Assembly (NCBI GenBank): GCA_003554105.1
Contig: PWFQ01000060.1
Location: 62,001 to 126,000, forward strand
Direction of reading: 5' to 3'
Length of the DNA: 64,000 nt
DNA from: Clostridiaceae bacterium
Lineage (GTDB): Bacteria > Bacillota > Clostridia > Peptostreptococcales > T1SED10-28
A program made the position numbers and the translations under genes. This document shows, piece by piece, positions 52,418 through 60,845 of the stretch (position 1 is its first letter; every line of letters begins with the position of its first letter). Below the pieces are notes generated by a model. It did not search any database and was not told where the DNA came from. It worked only from the letters and a program-made list of their open reading frames with translations.

Positions 52418-52492
52418 ATTCTATAGGATACTGCTGCCTAGCAGAATGAATGTACACGCTAAAGTGATTTTTCCCACTCGATGCTTTGCCAT
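52418..52492 (-). pseudogene. 5' part of the LiaF-like gene, separated by an in-frame amber codon
   Basis: An ATG at 52492 with TTAGGAGGTTTAAAC before it opens MAKHRVGKITLACTFILLGSSIL, then TAG, in exactly the same frame as the ORF that follows. MxxHRVGxxTLGxxLI is the usual N-terminus of DUF5668/LiaF-like proteins. No ribosome site precedes the internal ATG at 52417. Hence the gene is either broken by a nonsense mutation, read through, or restarted. TAG is used as an ordinary stop elsewhere in the window. Confidence 0.7.
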
Positions 52493-52632
52493 GTTTAAAC
52501 CTCCTAACTTCAAAAATTGAATTCTTTCATCTATATATACGTACAGCAAAAGAATTAAGTCTTAACTTTTATAATTTTTTTTGATTTTTCACCGATGAGT
52601 CTTTACAATGGAACAAAGGAGTTGATTAAAGA

Positions 52633-54603
52633 ATGCAGACAGAAGAACTCTATGAGGGTTTGGAAAACATGAACCAAAAATCAACAAAGGACTGGCTTGA
52701 TGAACAGCGTCTCCGTTCAGCACAGTATTTTTCCGGTATTAATGAAAGAGAAGAGTTTCGGAGCAGCCTGTCCAATCATATGAAATATGTACGCTATATG
52801 GTTCCAAAGAAAATCGGAGGCAGGTTATTTTTTGAAAAAGCTGAAGAATACGATCACCAGCCCCGCCTATACATGCGGAAAGACTACGAGGGGGAAACCT
52901 CCCTTCTCATTGACCCCAACAGTTTAAGTAAAGAAGCAACCCTCTCAATCACCAATTACTATCCCAGTCACTGCGGCAAATACGTTGCATATACTCTATC
53001 ACTAGATGGCAGTGATTGGCAGCAAATCCGTGTTTTAGCAACGGATACAATGCTAGAGGATGATCCTATTGAAGGTGTGAGGTTTACCCATATTGCTTGG
53101 GCTCCTGATTCATCAGGTTTTTATTATGCAGGCTATGGAAGAGAATTGGAGGAGAATCAGCGGGAATCACCTGGAATCTACTTTCATCAGTTAGCTCAGT
53201 CATATAAGGAGGACCGGATTGTTTTCTCCGACCCTGAGGAAAATCATTACCATTATCAGCCCTTTCTGAGTGATGATCATCGGTTTATATATCTTTATAA
53301 GAATCAGGGCACTTCAGTGAAAAACGGCTTTTTAGTAAAAGATCTTCATCATTCAGATCAGGAATTTCAAGAGATTTTTCCTGTGGGAACAGCAGAAATC
53401 AGGTATGTGTCAAATGTTGGCCACCGCTTTCTCTTTTTAACGGATTTGGATGCGGACAAAAAACGAATCATTGAGTTTTCAATTGATCACCCCGAAGAAA
53501 CCCTGGTAGAAATTATCCCGGAACTACAATCTCCCATTCTTCGTGCAGACATGGTTCATCATAAGATCCTGCTCACCGTCATGAAGGATTGTTATCATGA
53601 GGTTTTCATCTATTCAAGAGAGGGTGAGTACTTGAATAAGCTGGATCTTCCATCCTATTCTTCAGTTTCAGAAATCTCAGGAAAAAGAAATCACTCAACC
53701 CTGTATTTGGGTCTGGAAAGCTTTTTATCACCCTTGAAGGTATATAAAGTTGATCTTTCCTCCAATCTTCAAACCCTCCTTTGTCAAAGTAAAACCATTT
53801 TTGATGAAGAGGAATACCTCGTTGATCAGGTTTTTGTCAAATCAAAGGATGAGACGGAAATTCCCATGTTTCTGATCAAAGGAAAAAACATCCCCGAAAG
53901 AGAATTCATGCCGACAATTTTATACGGATACGGAGGATTCAACATCTCTCTTACTCCGAAATATCAGCCTTGGTTTCTTCCATGGTTGGAAAATGGAGGA
54001 TTAATTGCAGTTGCAAATCTTCGTGGTGGTGGAGAATATGGGGATAATTGGCACAGAATGGGGATGCTGGAGCAGAAACAAAATGTATTTGATGATTATA
54101 TCGCCTGCGGTGAATGGTTGGTTAACCACTCCTATACTAGACGAGACAAACTGGCACTATATGGACGAAGTAACGGCGGGTTATTAGTGGCAGCTACGAT
54201 GATTCAGCGGCCGGATTTAGCAGGGGCTGTGATCTGCAGTGTTCCGGTTCTGGATATGATGAGATATCATAAGTTCACCATCGGTCATTATTGGATACCC
54301 GAATATGGCAATCCTGATGATCCCGGTGATGCAGAATATTTAAAACGCTATTCGCCTCTTCACAATGTTAAGCCCAAAAATGCTTATCCCCCGATTCTTG
54401 TTTCAACAGCAAAGGGTGATAATCGTGTGGTTCCCGCTCATGGTATGAAGTTTGCCGCAAAGCTTCAGGAAAATCACAGGGCTGTCTTTCGACTTGAGGA
54501 CCAGGCAGGTCATGGTCATGGTAAACCGGTATATAAAACCGTTGAAGAGTGGACGGACTTCTATTCGTTTTTATGGAAAGAGCTTGAAATGGGTGACTTT
54601 TGA
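52633..54603 (+). CDS. Prolyl oligopeptidase family serine peptidase (S9A)
   Basis: This protein of 656 residues has an N-terminal beta-propeller (about 50-390) and a C-terminal alpha/beta-hydrolase domain. The nucleophile is in LYGRSNGGLLVAA (GxSxGG), with Asp in AKGDNRVVPAHG and His in AGHGHGKP. No signal peptide is seen, so it is likely cytoplasmic and processes short proline-containing peptides. It has AAAGGAG upstream of the ATG. Confidence 0.9.
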   Translation: MQTEELYEGLENMNQKSTKDWLDEQRLRSAQYFSGINEREEFRSSLSNHMKYVRYMVPKKIGGRLFFEKAEEYDHQPRLYMRKDYEGETSLLIDPNSLSKEATLSITNYYPSHCGKYVAYTLSLDGSDWQQIRVLATDTMLEDDPIEGVRFTHIAWAPDSSGFYYAGYGRELEENQRESPGIYFHQLAQSYKEDRIVFSDPEENHYHYQPFLSDDHRFIYLYKNQGTSVKNGFLVKDLHHSDQEFQEIFPVGTAEIRYVSNVGHRFLFLTDLDADKKRIIEFSIDHPEETLVEIIPELQSPILRADMVHHKILLTVMKDCYHEVFIYSREGEYLNKLDLPSYSSVSEISGKRNHSTLYLGLESFLSPLKVYKVDLSSNLQTLLCQSKTIFDEEEYLVDQVFVKSKDETEIPMFLIKGKNIPEREFMPTILYGYGGFNISLTPKYQPWFLPWLENGGLIAVANLRGGGEYGDNWHRMGMLEQKQNVFDDYIACGEWLVNHSYTRRDKLALYGRSNGGLLVAATMIQRPDLAGAVICSVPVLDMMRYHKFTIGHYWIPEYGNPDDPGDAEYLKRYSPLHNVKPKNAYPPILVSTAKGDNRVVPAHGMKFAAKLQENHRAVFRLEDQAGHGHGKPVYKTVEEWTDFYSFLWKELEMGDF

Positions 54604-54640
54604 GGAATTCAGGAAAAGCAGTTATTAAAATCTAAATAAC

Positions 54641-54668
54641 AAAGGCACAGTGTCACTACTGTGCCTTT
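54641..54668. terminator. Bidirectional terminator
   Basis: The arms AAAGGCACAGT and ACTGTGCCTTT are followed by TCTCT. It lies between the convergent prolyl oligopeptidase and methyltransferase genes. Confidence 0.88.
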
Positions 54669-54671
54669 TCT

Positions 54672-55247
54672 CTATGGTTTTTCTGCAATCACCATATAAT
54701 ATCTGTCATTCAGTTTTTCTCTTGATAGGAGATTATAGCCCGCACTTTTCAGAAGCTTTTCAGATTCTTCCAGGGAAATTCTGTGATGAACCGGCGGACC
54801 CTCCTCCATTTCTTCTTTCACCCAGTCAACAATGATAATCCTTCCCTTGCTTTTCAATACTCTTTTCCCTTCCAGCAGAAAGCGTGAGGGATTGTCCACT
54901 TCATGAAGTACTGAAGACATTAACAGAATATCTCCGAAGTCTGACTGAATCAAAAAATCGTATTCATCGGACAGAACGGTGGTTAACTGTTCAGCATTTT
55001 GATGATCCACAGCTGATGATAAATCTTCAATCATTTCCGATGAAGTATCTACAGCTAAGACCATTCCTTGAGAACCTACGATTTCCAGGGCAGGAACACT
55101 GAAGTGCCCGACACCGCAACCGATATCAATAAACACGTCCTGTTTCCTGAGACCCGCTTTTCTGAGAAGCTCATCAGGAGGAAGGTGCTTTTCCCGCTCC
55201 TTAGATTTCAGGACGTCCTTATTCTTCGGATTAAATTTATGTGCCAT
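54672..55247 (-). CDS. Class I SAM-dependent methyltransferase
   Basis: This protein of 191 residues has the SAM motif I FIDIGCGVGHFSV, followed by VLAVDTSSEMIE and a motif II/III region (DILLMSSVLHEVDNP). It resembles UbiE/MenG-type methyltransferases, but the substrate is unknown. It is preceded by AGGAGGTGGGGAA and lies 12 bp after the DUF3343 gene stop. Confidence 0.85.
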   Translation of the reverse strand: MAHKFNPKNKDVLKSKEREKHLPPDELLRKAGLRKQDVFIDIGCGVGHFSVPALEIVGSQGMVLAVDTSSEMIEDLSSAVDHQNAEQLTTVLSDEYDFLIQSDFGDILLMSSVLHEVDNPSRFLLEGKRVLKSKGRIIIVDWVKEEMEEGPPVHHRISLEESEKLLKSAGYNLLSREKLNDRYYMVIAEKP

Positions 55248-55259
55248 TTCCCCACCTCC

Positions 55260-55514
55260 TTACGAAACTTTTTTAACCGATGTGAAGCTTTCCATTAAGT
55301 ACAATCCTTCAAAATAGATCTTCAATTCCTTTAGTATTTCTTTCAGATGGTTTCCATTTTCGAAGTTCAATTTAATCGATAAGCCGCAATTCGCAGTAAT
55401 CTGTCTCGGTGTCGGTATAATGTAAAGGGTATAACCGGCTTCCTGAAGCTTTTTCTCCCCTTCAATTGCACAGTGGGTGCTTTCAAATGTAATTACGTAA
55501 GAGTTCACCTTCAT
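55260..55514 (-). CDS. DUF3343 protein, putative Se/S carrier-like
   Basis: This protein of 84 residues matches the DUF3343 pattern: YVITFESTHCAIEGEKKL, then YTLYIIPTPRQITANCGLSIKLN, with two conserved Cys. The family has been annotated as putative selenium/sulfur carrier-like. The match is by motif and the function is unproven. A selenoprotein gene lies 2.4 kb away. Confidence 0.75.
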   Translation of the reverse strand: MKVNSYVITFESTHCAIEGEKKLQEAGYTLYIIPTPRQITANCGLSIKLNFENGNHLKEILKELKIYFEGLYLMESFTSVKKVS

Positions 55515-55609
55515 CGTCTCCTTTGTTTCAGTATAGTTTCATTTTAGCACGATTCCAGAGGTTATAATACCTTAACCCCTGTGAATAGAAAAATACGATG
55601 AAAGTCCAG

Positions 55610-56074
55610 TTATGCATTGATTCCTTCAATAGCAAGGAGCTTGATTTTCTTCTCGATTCCACCATTGTACCCTGCTAGTTTTCCGTTTGCTCCAATTACC
55701 CTGTGACAGGGGACTACAATCGGAACCGGGTTTTTGCGATTTGCTGAACCCACTGCTCGAAAAGCCTTAGGATGACCGATCTGTTCTGCAATTTCTTTAT
55801 AACTTCTTGTTTCACCATAGGGAATGTTTTGGAGCGCTTCATATACTTTCTGCTCAAAGGGAGTGCCTGTCAATTTCACCTTCATTGAAAAAGTTATCCT
55901 CTGCCCGGCGAAATATTCATCCAGTTCTTGAATTACCTGTCTCATTGAGTCTTCGATTGGATCAGACTTATGATTCCCCGGCCTGTCCAGAAAGACTATT
56001 TCTGCTAACATCCTGTCTCTCATTACGATTTCAAGAAATCCGAGATCACAGTGATACAGTGTTCTTTTCTCCAC
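55610..56074 (-). CDS. ogt: Methylated-DNA-[protein]-cysteine S-methyltransferase
   Basis: This protein of about 154 residues has the active site IVVPCHRVIGANGKLAGYNGG, with the acceptor Cys in PCHR, and the DNA-binding motif GETRSYKEIAEQIGHPKAFRAVGSANRKNP. It repairs O6-alkylguanine by accepting the alkyl group. The GTG at 56074 is chosen because GAGAGGAG lies 8 bp before it; the ORF-track start would overlap a terminator. Confidence 0.92.
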   Translation of the reverse strand: MEKRTLYHCDLGFLEIVMRDRMLAEIVFLDRPGNHKSDPIEDSMRQVIQELDEYFAGQRITFSMKVKLTGTPFEQKVYEALQNIPYGETRSYKEIAEQIGHPKAFRAVGSANRKNPVPIVVPCHRVIGANGKLAGYNGGIEKKIKLLAIEGINA

Positions 56075-56094
56075 AATAGGATCTCCTCTCAGAA

Positions 56095-56120
56095 AAAACA
56101 CCTTTCCTTAGAAAGGTGCA
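56095..56120 (-). terminator. Terminator after the ferritin-like gene
   Basis: On the minus strand CACCTTTC and GAAAGGTG pair over a short loop and are followed by TTTTTTCTG. The stop of the ferritin-like gene lies in the hairpin. Confidence 0.82.
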
Positions 56121-56614
56121 AACCCCTGGTCAAACCAGTTTTCTTCCATCGCCTTTTGATACTCTTCATAAAATACCTTCCGATGATCATTTTCCCAATA
56201 ATAGAGGGTTTCCAACATCTTCTTTCCTTTTGGATCCTCTGTATTTTCCATCGCTTTTTTGTAGAATTCCGCAAAGTCATTTTCAATGAGGTATGCCATT
56301 CGAAGGATCGAAATGTCTGAGGTTGAAGATTTCAACTGAAGATCAGATAGTTTTTCTGCATCCTTCCTTACCTCAAAGATGCTCTTTTCCCCTTCCAGAC
56401 CCATTGTGTCAGGATCCGACCATTCCTGATTCTTTTCGATTGCGTCATATTCCTTTTTCAGTATATCATAATGACGCTCCTCTTCCTTTGCCAAAGATTC
56501 AAAAAGCTTCTTTGAGACAGGATTTTCCACCTTCTCTGCAAAGCTGATGTAAAAATTTTGTCCCTGCTTTTCCATATTCATTGCGAATTTCAAAATTTCC
56601 AGTGCATTTTTCAC
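56108..56614 (-). CDS. Ferritin-like/rubrerythrin-type diiron protein
   Basis: This protein of 168 residues is a four-helix bundle pattern with two carboxylate helices: AMNMEKQGQNFYISFAEK with LAKEEERHYDIL (ExxH), and YLIENDFAEFYKKAME with YWENDHRKVFYEEY. That is the diiron site of rubrerythrin-like proteins, without a rubredoxin domain. A role in peroxide or iron handling is inferred. Confidence 0.85.
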   Translation of the reverse strand: MKNALEILKFAMNMEKQGQNFYISFAEKVENPVSKKLFESLAKEEERHYDILKKEYDAIEKNQEWSDPDTMGLEGEKSIFEVRKDAEKLSDLQLKSSTSDISILRMAYLIENDFAEFYKKAMENTEDPKGKKMLETLYYWENDHRKVFYEEYQKAMEENWFDQGFAPF

Positions 56615-56712
56615 AATAATCTCCTCCTCATGCTGGTTATAGAGTACGGTATTGTTATACCCAAGGCTTTATAATTTAATCAATCTCCGAGAGGTGCCTG
56701 TTATAAAACCAG

Positions 56713-57534
56713 CTATTCTTTAGGTGCATCTATCCGATTCATATGAACGTCCATTTGCGGATAAGGGATACTGATACCGGCATCATCAAACTGAATCTTT
56801 ACTTCTTCCTGGATATCATAAAAAATAGACCAATAATCCTCTTTTTTGCTCCATGCCCGTACAGTAAAGTTCACTGAACTGTCCCCATGTTCGATAACAC
56901 GAATTAATGGCTCCGGTTCTTTTAGTGTAAGCGGGTGACCTTTGATGATCTTCTCTAAGATTCCCTTCACTTCACGAATATCATCCTCGTAGCTCACACC
57001 AAATGTAAAATCCACACGTCGAAGCTCTTCGGCGCTGAAGTTGGTGATGTTACCGTTAGCAAGAGAGCCGTTTGGAATGACAACCCACTTGTTGTCCGGA
57101 GTGGTCAGTCTTGTTTGCAAAATTTGAATTTCCTTTACTGTACCCATTTCGCCCTGCGCTTGGATAAAGTCGCCCACATTAAAGGGCCTTGTAGTTAATA
57201 TGATAATACCTCCAGCAACATTCCCCAAACTATCTCTCAGTGCAAAACCAATAGCTAATCCTGCTGCACCGATAATCGCAGCAAAAGTTGTCATTTCAAT
57301 TCCAAAATAGGATGAGAGTACTGTAATAACAAGAATCACATACAAAGCGAACTTCACTAAAGAGCGAATAAAACCATGTAACGAGATATCCACTTTGCTT
57401 TTTTGAATCGATCGCTCCAATCCATTTACGAGATACTTAATGATCAATAGACCAATAAATAATACCACCAGGCCGATGATCATAACTAATGCTCTTTCCA
57501 AAATCGTTTCCATTAAATTTTCCGGTATGTCCAT
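56713..57534 (-). CDS. Small-conductance mechanosensitive channel
   Basis: This MscS family protein of 273 residues has three N-terminal helices (about 12-105), with the pore helix GAAGLAIGFALRDSLGNVAGGIIILTTRPFNVGDFIQAQGEMG. A cytoplasmic beta/alpha domain follows. It protects against hypo-osmotic shock. The length is that of E. coli MscS. Confidence 0.92.
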   Translation of the reverse strand: MDIPENLMETILERALVMIIGLVVLFIGLLIIKYLVNGLERSIQKSKVDISLHGFIRSLVKFALYVILVITVLSSYFGIEMTTFAAIIGAAGLAIGFALRDSLGNVAGGIIILTTRPFNVGDFIQAQGEMGTVKEIQILQTRLTTPDNKWVVIPNGSLANGNITNFSAEELRRVDFTFGVSYEDDIREVKGILEKIIKGHPLTLKEPEPLIRVIEHGDSSVNFTVRAWSKKEDYWSIFYDIQEEVKIQFDDAGISIPYPQMDVHMNRIDAPKE

Positions 57535-57880
57535 TGACAGACCTCCTTCTCAATAAATTCTCCTTCCGTCTTATACCCCAATCAGATTCAATTATTCAAT
57601 ACGATCGCTATTTCTTAAATCCCTATATATGAATGTATTGATATTATTTTTTATTTGATATTCTTTCTTTTTTATGTTTATTTCTACAAACTATGTGTAT
57701 CAATAAGATAGAGCTGAATGATGTATTTTATCTTTTGTATAGCTTTGCTCTATTCTTAGTGAAAGGAGGTTTGCCATGTCAGAAAAACCGATTTCCTGTG
57801 TAAGCAACAACCCAAATCCCCTGCGGGAAAAAGCTCGGGATGAGGGACAACTTCAATCAATTGATAAGGAGGAAAATAAA

Positions 57881-58480
57881 ATGGTAGCAAAAGTAGGAGG
57901 ACAAGCTCCGGAATTTCAAGCCACGGCATATCTTGATGGTTCGTTTAAAGATGTTAAGCTCTCTGATTTTAAAGGGCAGTGGACAGTACTCTGTTTTTAT
58001 CCCGGTGACTTCACCTTCGTGTGACCGACTGAACTTTCAGCAGTTGCTGAACGAAAAAATGATTTTGACCGCTTAGGTGTACAGGTTCTTGCGGCCAGTA
58101 CAGACAGCCATTTTACTCACAAGATCTGGCAGGAAGTGGAGCTGTCGAAAATGGTTGATGGCGGTTTCCCTTACCCCATGTTAAGTGATTCCAATGGCAA
58201 TATGGGAAAATTATACGGTGTATATGATGAAAACGGCGGTGTGGATATCCGCGGAAGATTTATTATTGATCCCGACGGCGTAATTCAAGCCATGGAGGTA
58301 ATGACTCCACCGGTAGGGAGAAATGTAGAAGAACTGATTCGACAGGTTGAAGCGTATCAACACGTAAGAGAGACCGGAGAAGTGACTCCTGCCGGATGGA
58401 CAAAGGGTAAGAAAACTTTGAAACCGGGACCTGAACTTGCAGGTAATGTATGGAAAGTATGGAATCCCAAGGATCGATAA
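57881..58480 (+). CDS. Selenocysteine-containing peroxiredoxin (PrxU-type), UGA recoded at 58022
   Basis: The two ORF-track pieces 57776-58024 and 58136-58480 are one gene. The in-frame TGA at 58022-58024 sits exactly at the peroxidatic position of an AhpC/Prx1-type peroxiredoxin, giving [20 protein letters not shown]. Codons continue in frame to 58480 without another stop (about 199 residues). The Arg and Thr of the active site are in place (T-F-V-U, then a later R). The C-terminal site that usually holds the resolving Cys reads [18 protein letters not shown], so it is absent; the only other Cys in this part is in VLCFYPG. GATAAGGAGGAAAATAAA precedes this ATG. An in-frame ATG at 57776 with its own ribosome site would add 35 residues. 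Confidence 0.9.
58022..58055 (+). promoter_or_regulatory. Candidate bacterial SECIS element
   Basis: The stem TTCAGC/GCTGAA (58036-58051) closes an AGTT loop starting about 18 bases after the UGA, with G in the second loop position. These features match the general consensus for bacterial SECIS. The stem lies inside the coding region, as expected in bacteria. Confidence 0.75.
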
Positions 58481-58503
58481 CAGTTTCTTTCTTTCAGGAT
58501 CAA

Positions 58504-58537
58504 CAAAGCTCCTCGAATACGGGGAGTTTTGTTTTTG
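58504..58537 (+). terminator. Terminator after the peroxiredoxin gene
   Basis: CAAAGCTCC and GGAGTTTTG pair (with one mismatch) and are followed by TTTTTG. Confidence 0.78.
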
Positions 58538-58607
58538 AACTCCTTTTTAATGGGTATTTATTTGTTAACGTATTGTCTGATATAGGTTATGAAATGGAGG
58601 ATTTACT

Positions 58608-59999
58608 ATGGAAAGTCGCATTGTAAAAAGTTATAATATCGGTTCATTATCTTCAGGAAATAGCCACCAGGAACCTGTTCTGTATTGGATGAGCAGAGAA
58701 CACCGCGTTCATTATAATTTCGGACTGCTTTATGCTCAAAAACTTGCCCGTAAGAACAAGCAGCCCCTAGTGATTTGTTTTACACTGTTTACCGATTATC
58801 TGGAAGCCAACTGTCATCATTTTCAGTTTATGCTTGAAGGGTTAGAAGAAGTACAGAAAGAATGTGAAAATCTTAAGATCCCCTTTTATATAATTAAATA
58901 TCGAAAGGAAGAAGATTTTCTGCAGTTTCTAAACCATTATAAAATTTCCCAAATTGTCACAGACTTTGATGCGTTAATTGAAAAACGCTCCCTGCAGAAA
59001 ACCATCAGTTCTTCTTATAATAAACCCTTTTGGGTTATTGACAGTCGTAATATTGTACCTGTTCACATTGCTTCAAGCAAACAGGAGTATGCCGCTTATA
59101 CCCTCCGGCCAAAGTTGCATAAAAAACTGGATAATTTTCTGGTTTCCCCCCTAGAAGCAGATACACAATCGATCTCTTTTCAGGGAGACTGTCCATCAAT
59201 CAATTGGAGCCGGCTGTTAAATGGATTAAGGCTCAAAAAAAATCCTGAATACCGGGGGAATCCATCTGCAGGAAATAAAGTGGCAAAGGGTGTCTTAGAA
59301 GAGTTTATATCACACTCATTATCATCTTACAGCGAGCACAGCAATAACCCCAATAAAAAAGTATTATCCGGGCTATCACCTTATCTCCATTTTGGACATA
59401 TTTCAAGTCTGGAAGTTCTTATAAAGCTGGAGAAAGTCCCTAAGGGAGGATCAAATACCGAAGATTTCGTGGAACAGATTTTTGTGCGTCGGGAGCTTTC
59501 AGATAATTACTGCTACTATAACAAAAATTATAAAAACTTTGATGGATTTCCGAACTGGGCTAAGGAAACTCTCAATGCACATCGAAAGGATTCCCGTGAG
59601 TATCTTTACTCTTTTGAAGATCTGGAAGAGGGAAAAACCCACGATCCCCTTTGGAACGCCGCTCAATTTGAGCTTTTAAAAAAGGGAAGCATTCACAGTT
59701 ACATGAGAATGTACTGGTGCAAAAAAATTCTGGAATGGACTCCTTCTCCCGAGATTGCAATGGAATACAGTGTTAAATTAAATGACAGCTATAGCTTGGA
59801 TGGAAGAGATTCCAATGGATATACAGGGATAGCATGGAGCATTGGAGGTGTCCACGACAGAGCGTGGAAAGAACGCTCAATTTACGGTAAGGTTCGATAC
59901 ATGAATGACCGTGGAGCAAAAAGAAAATTCGATGTGCAAAAATATATTGATTCAATGAAAGGAGAGGACATCATTGAGCAGAGGAAAATGGAGTTTTAA
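58608..59999 (+). CDS. Class II CPD photolyase
   Basis: This protein of 463 residues has the class II photolyase N-terminus (PVLYWMSREHRVHYNFGLLYAQ) and the FAD-binding C-terminal half: ELSDNYCYYNKNY, HDPLWNAAQFELLKKGSIHSYMRMYWCKKILEW and GRDSNGYTGIAWSIGGVHDRAW. It uses light to split cyclobutane pyrimidine dimers. The end overlaps the next gene by 26 bp. A strict anaerobe carrying it suggests exposure to light. Confidence 0.93.
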   Translation: MESRIVKSYNIGSLSSGNSHQEPVLYWMSREHRVHYNFGLLYAQKLARKNKQPLVICFTLFTDYLEANCHHFQFMLEGLEEVQKECENLKIPFYIIKYRKEEDFLQFLNHYKISQIVTDFDALIEKRSLQKTISSSYNKPFWVIDSRNIVPVHIASSKQEYAAYTLRPKLHKKLDNFLVSPLEADTQSISFQGDCPSINWSRLLNGLRLKKNPEYRGNPSAGNKVAKGVLEEFISHSLSSYSEHSNNPNKKVLSGLSPYLHFGHISSLEVLIKLEKVPKGGSNTEDFVEQIFVRRELSDNYCYYNKNYKNFDGFPNWAKETLNAHRKDSREYLYSFEDLEEGKTHDPLWNAAQFELLKKGSIHSYMRMYWCKKILEWTPSPEIAMEYSVKLNDSYSLDGRDSNGYTGIAWSIGGVHDRAWKERSIYGKVRYMNDRGAKRKFDVQKYIDSMKGEDIIEQRKMEF

Positions 60000-60819
60000 A
60001 TATCTTTTCCAAATACTTCTTCATTTAAAGTCTCAGTTTAAAAAGAATGAGTTGACCGCTCTCGGAGCACAATTGAGCTATTATTTGATTTTGTCTTTTT
60101 TCCCATTTCTTATTCTCCTTATTGTTCTGTTGAATTTCACACCTTTAACCGAAGCACAAACAATCAGGCAGCTCTCTTTGATACTTCCTGATGAAGTGTT
60201 TTCATTAGTAACGGAAATTCTAAGAGAAATCAGTATGGGTCTCAATGCCACATTAATCTCTTTCAGTGGGCTGGGAACAATCTGGGCCGCTTCAAGAGGT
60301 ACCTCTGCTTTGATAAAAGGATTAAATAAGGCTTACAATGTAGCTGAATCAAGACCTTTCTGGAAGTTGAAAATCATGGGTGTCCTCTTGACTTTCGCAT
60401 TAATTCTCATGATTCTGATCTCACTGATTCTCCTTGTTTTCGGCCAATTAATCGGTTACGGTATTGCGTATTACTTAGGACTCGAAGAATTTTTCATTAC
60501 GGTATGGGATTTTGTCAGATATGTTTTCCCCCTTGTTTTTCTTTTCCTGGTTTTTTCATTTTTCTATATCATCGGACCTAATGAAAAGCTTCGTTTTCGC
60601 GATGTGTATATTGGTGCTTTATTCTCAACATTCGGCTGGATTATTATTTCATTGGCTTTCTCATATTATGTGAATCATTATGGAGCATTTTCCAGACTTT
60701 ATGGGAGCATCGGTGCAGTCATTGCTCTTCTTATATGGTTGAATATCAGCAGCCTGATTGTGCTCATTGGTGGAGAATTAAATGCAACCCGGCTATGGGC
60801 GATTAATGGATTCAAATAG
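59974..60819 (+). CDS. YihY/BrkB-family membrane protein
   Basis: This protein of 281 residues has about six helices and the family motif NELTALGAQLSYYLILSFFPFLILLI, later YGAFSRLYGSIGAVIALLIWLNISSLIVLIGGELNA. It starts with TTG; GGAGAGGA lies just before it and no in-frame ATG is near, so the start is well supported. The family function is unsettled (once called RNase BN in error). It overlaps the photolyase gene, so the two are coupled. Confidence 0.87.
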   Translation: MSRGKWSFKYLFQILLHLKSQFKKNELTALGAQLSYYLILSFFPFLILLIVLLNFTPLTEAQTIRQLSLILPDEVFSLVTEILREISMGLNATLISFSGLGTIWAASRGTSALIKGLNKAYNVAESRPFWKLKIMGVLLTFALILMILISLILLVFGQLIGYGIAYYLGLEEFFITVWDFVRYVFPLVFLFLVFSFFYIIGPNEKLRFRDVYIGALFSTFGWIIISLAFSYYVNHYGAFSRLYGSIGAVIALLIWLNISSLIVLIGGELNATRLWAINGFK

Positions 60820-60821
60820 AA

Positions 60822-60845
60822 AAAGCCCATTAACTAATGGGCTTT
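60822..60845. terminator. Bidirectional terminator
   Basis: AAAGCCCAT pairs with ATGGGCTTT between convergent genes, with A- and T-rich flanks. The stop of the OsmC-like gene is within it. Confidence 0.85.

Noticed and set aside
57776-58024. Separate 82 aa peroxiredoxin fragment ending at TGA (pseudogene reading)
   Set aside because: The TGA occupies the peroxidatic position, the frame resumes perfectly and a SECIS-like hairpin follows. Sec recoding explains it better than a nonsense mutation.
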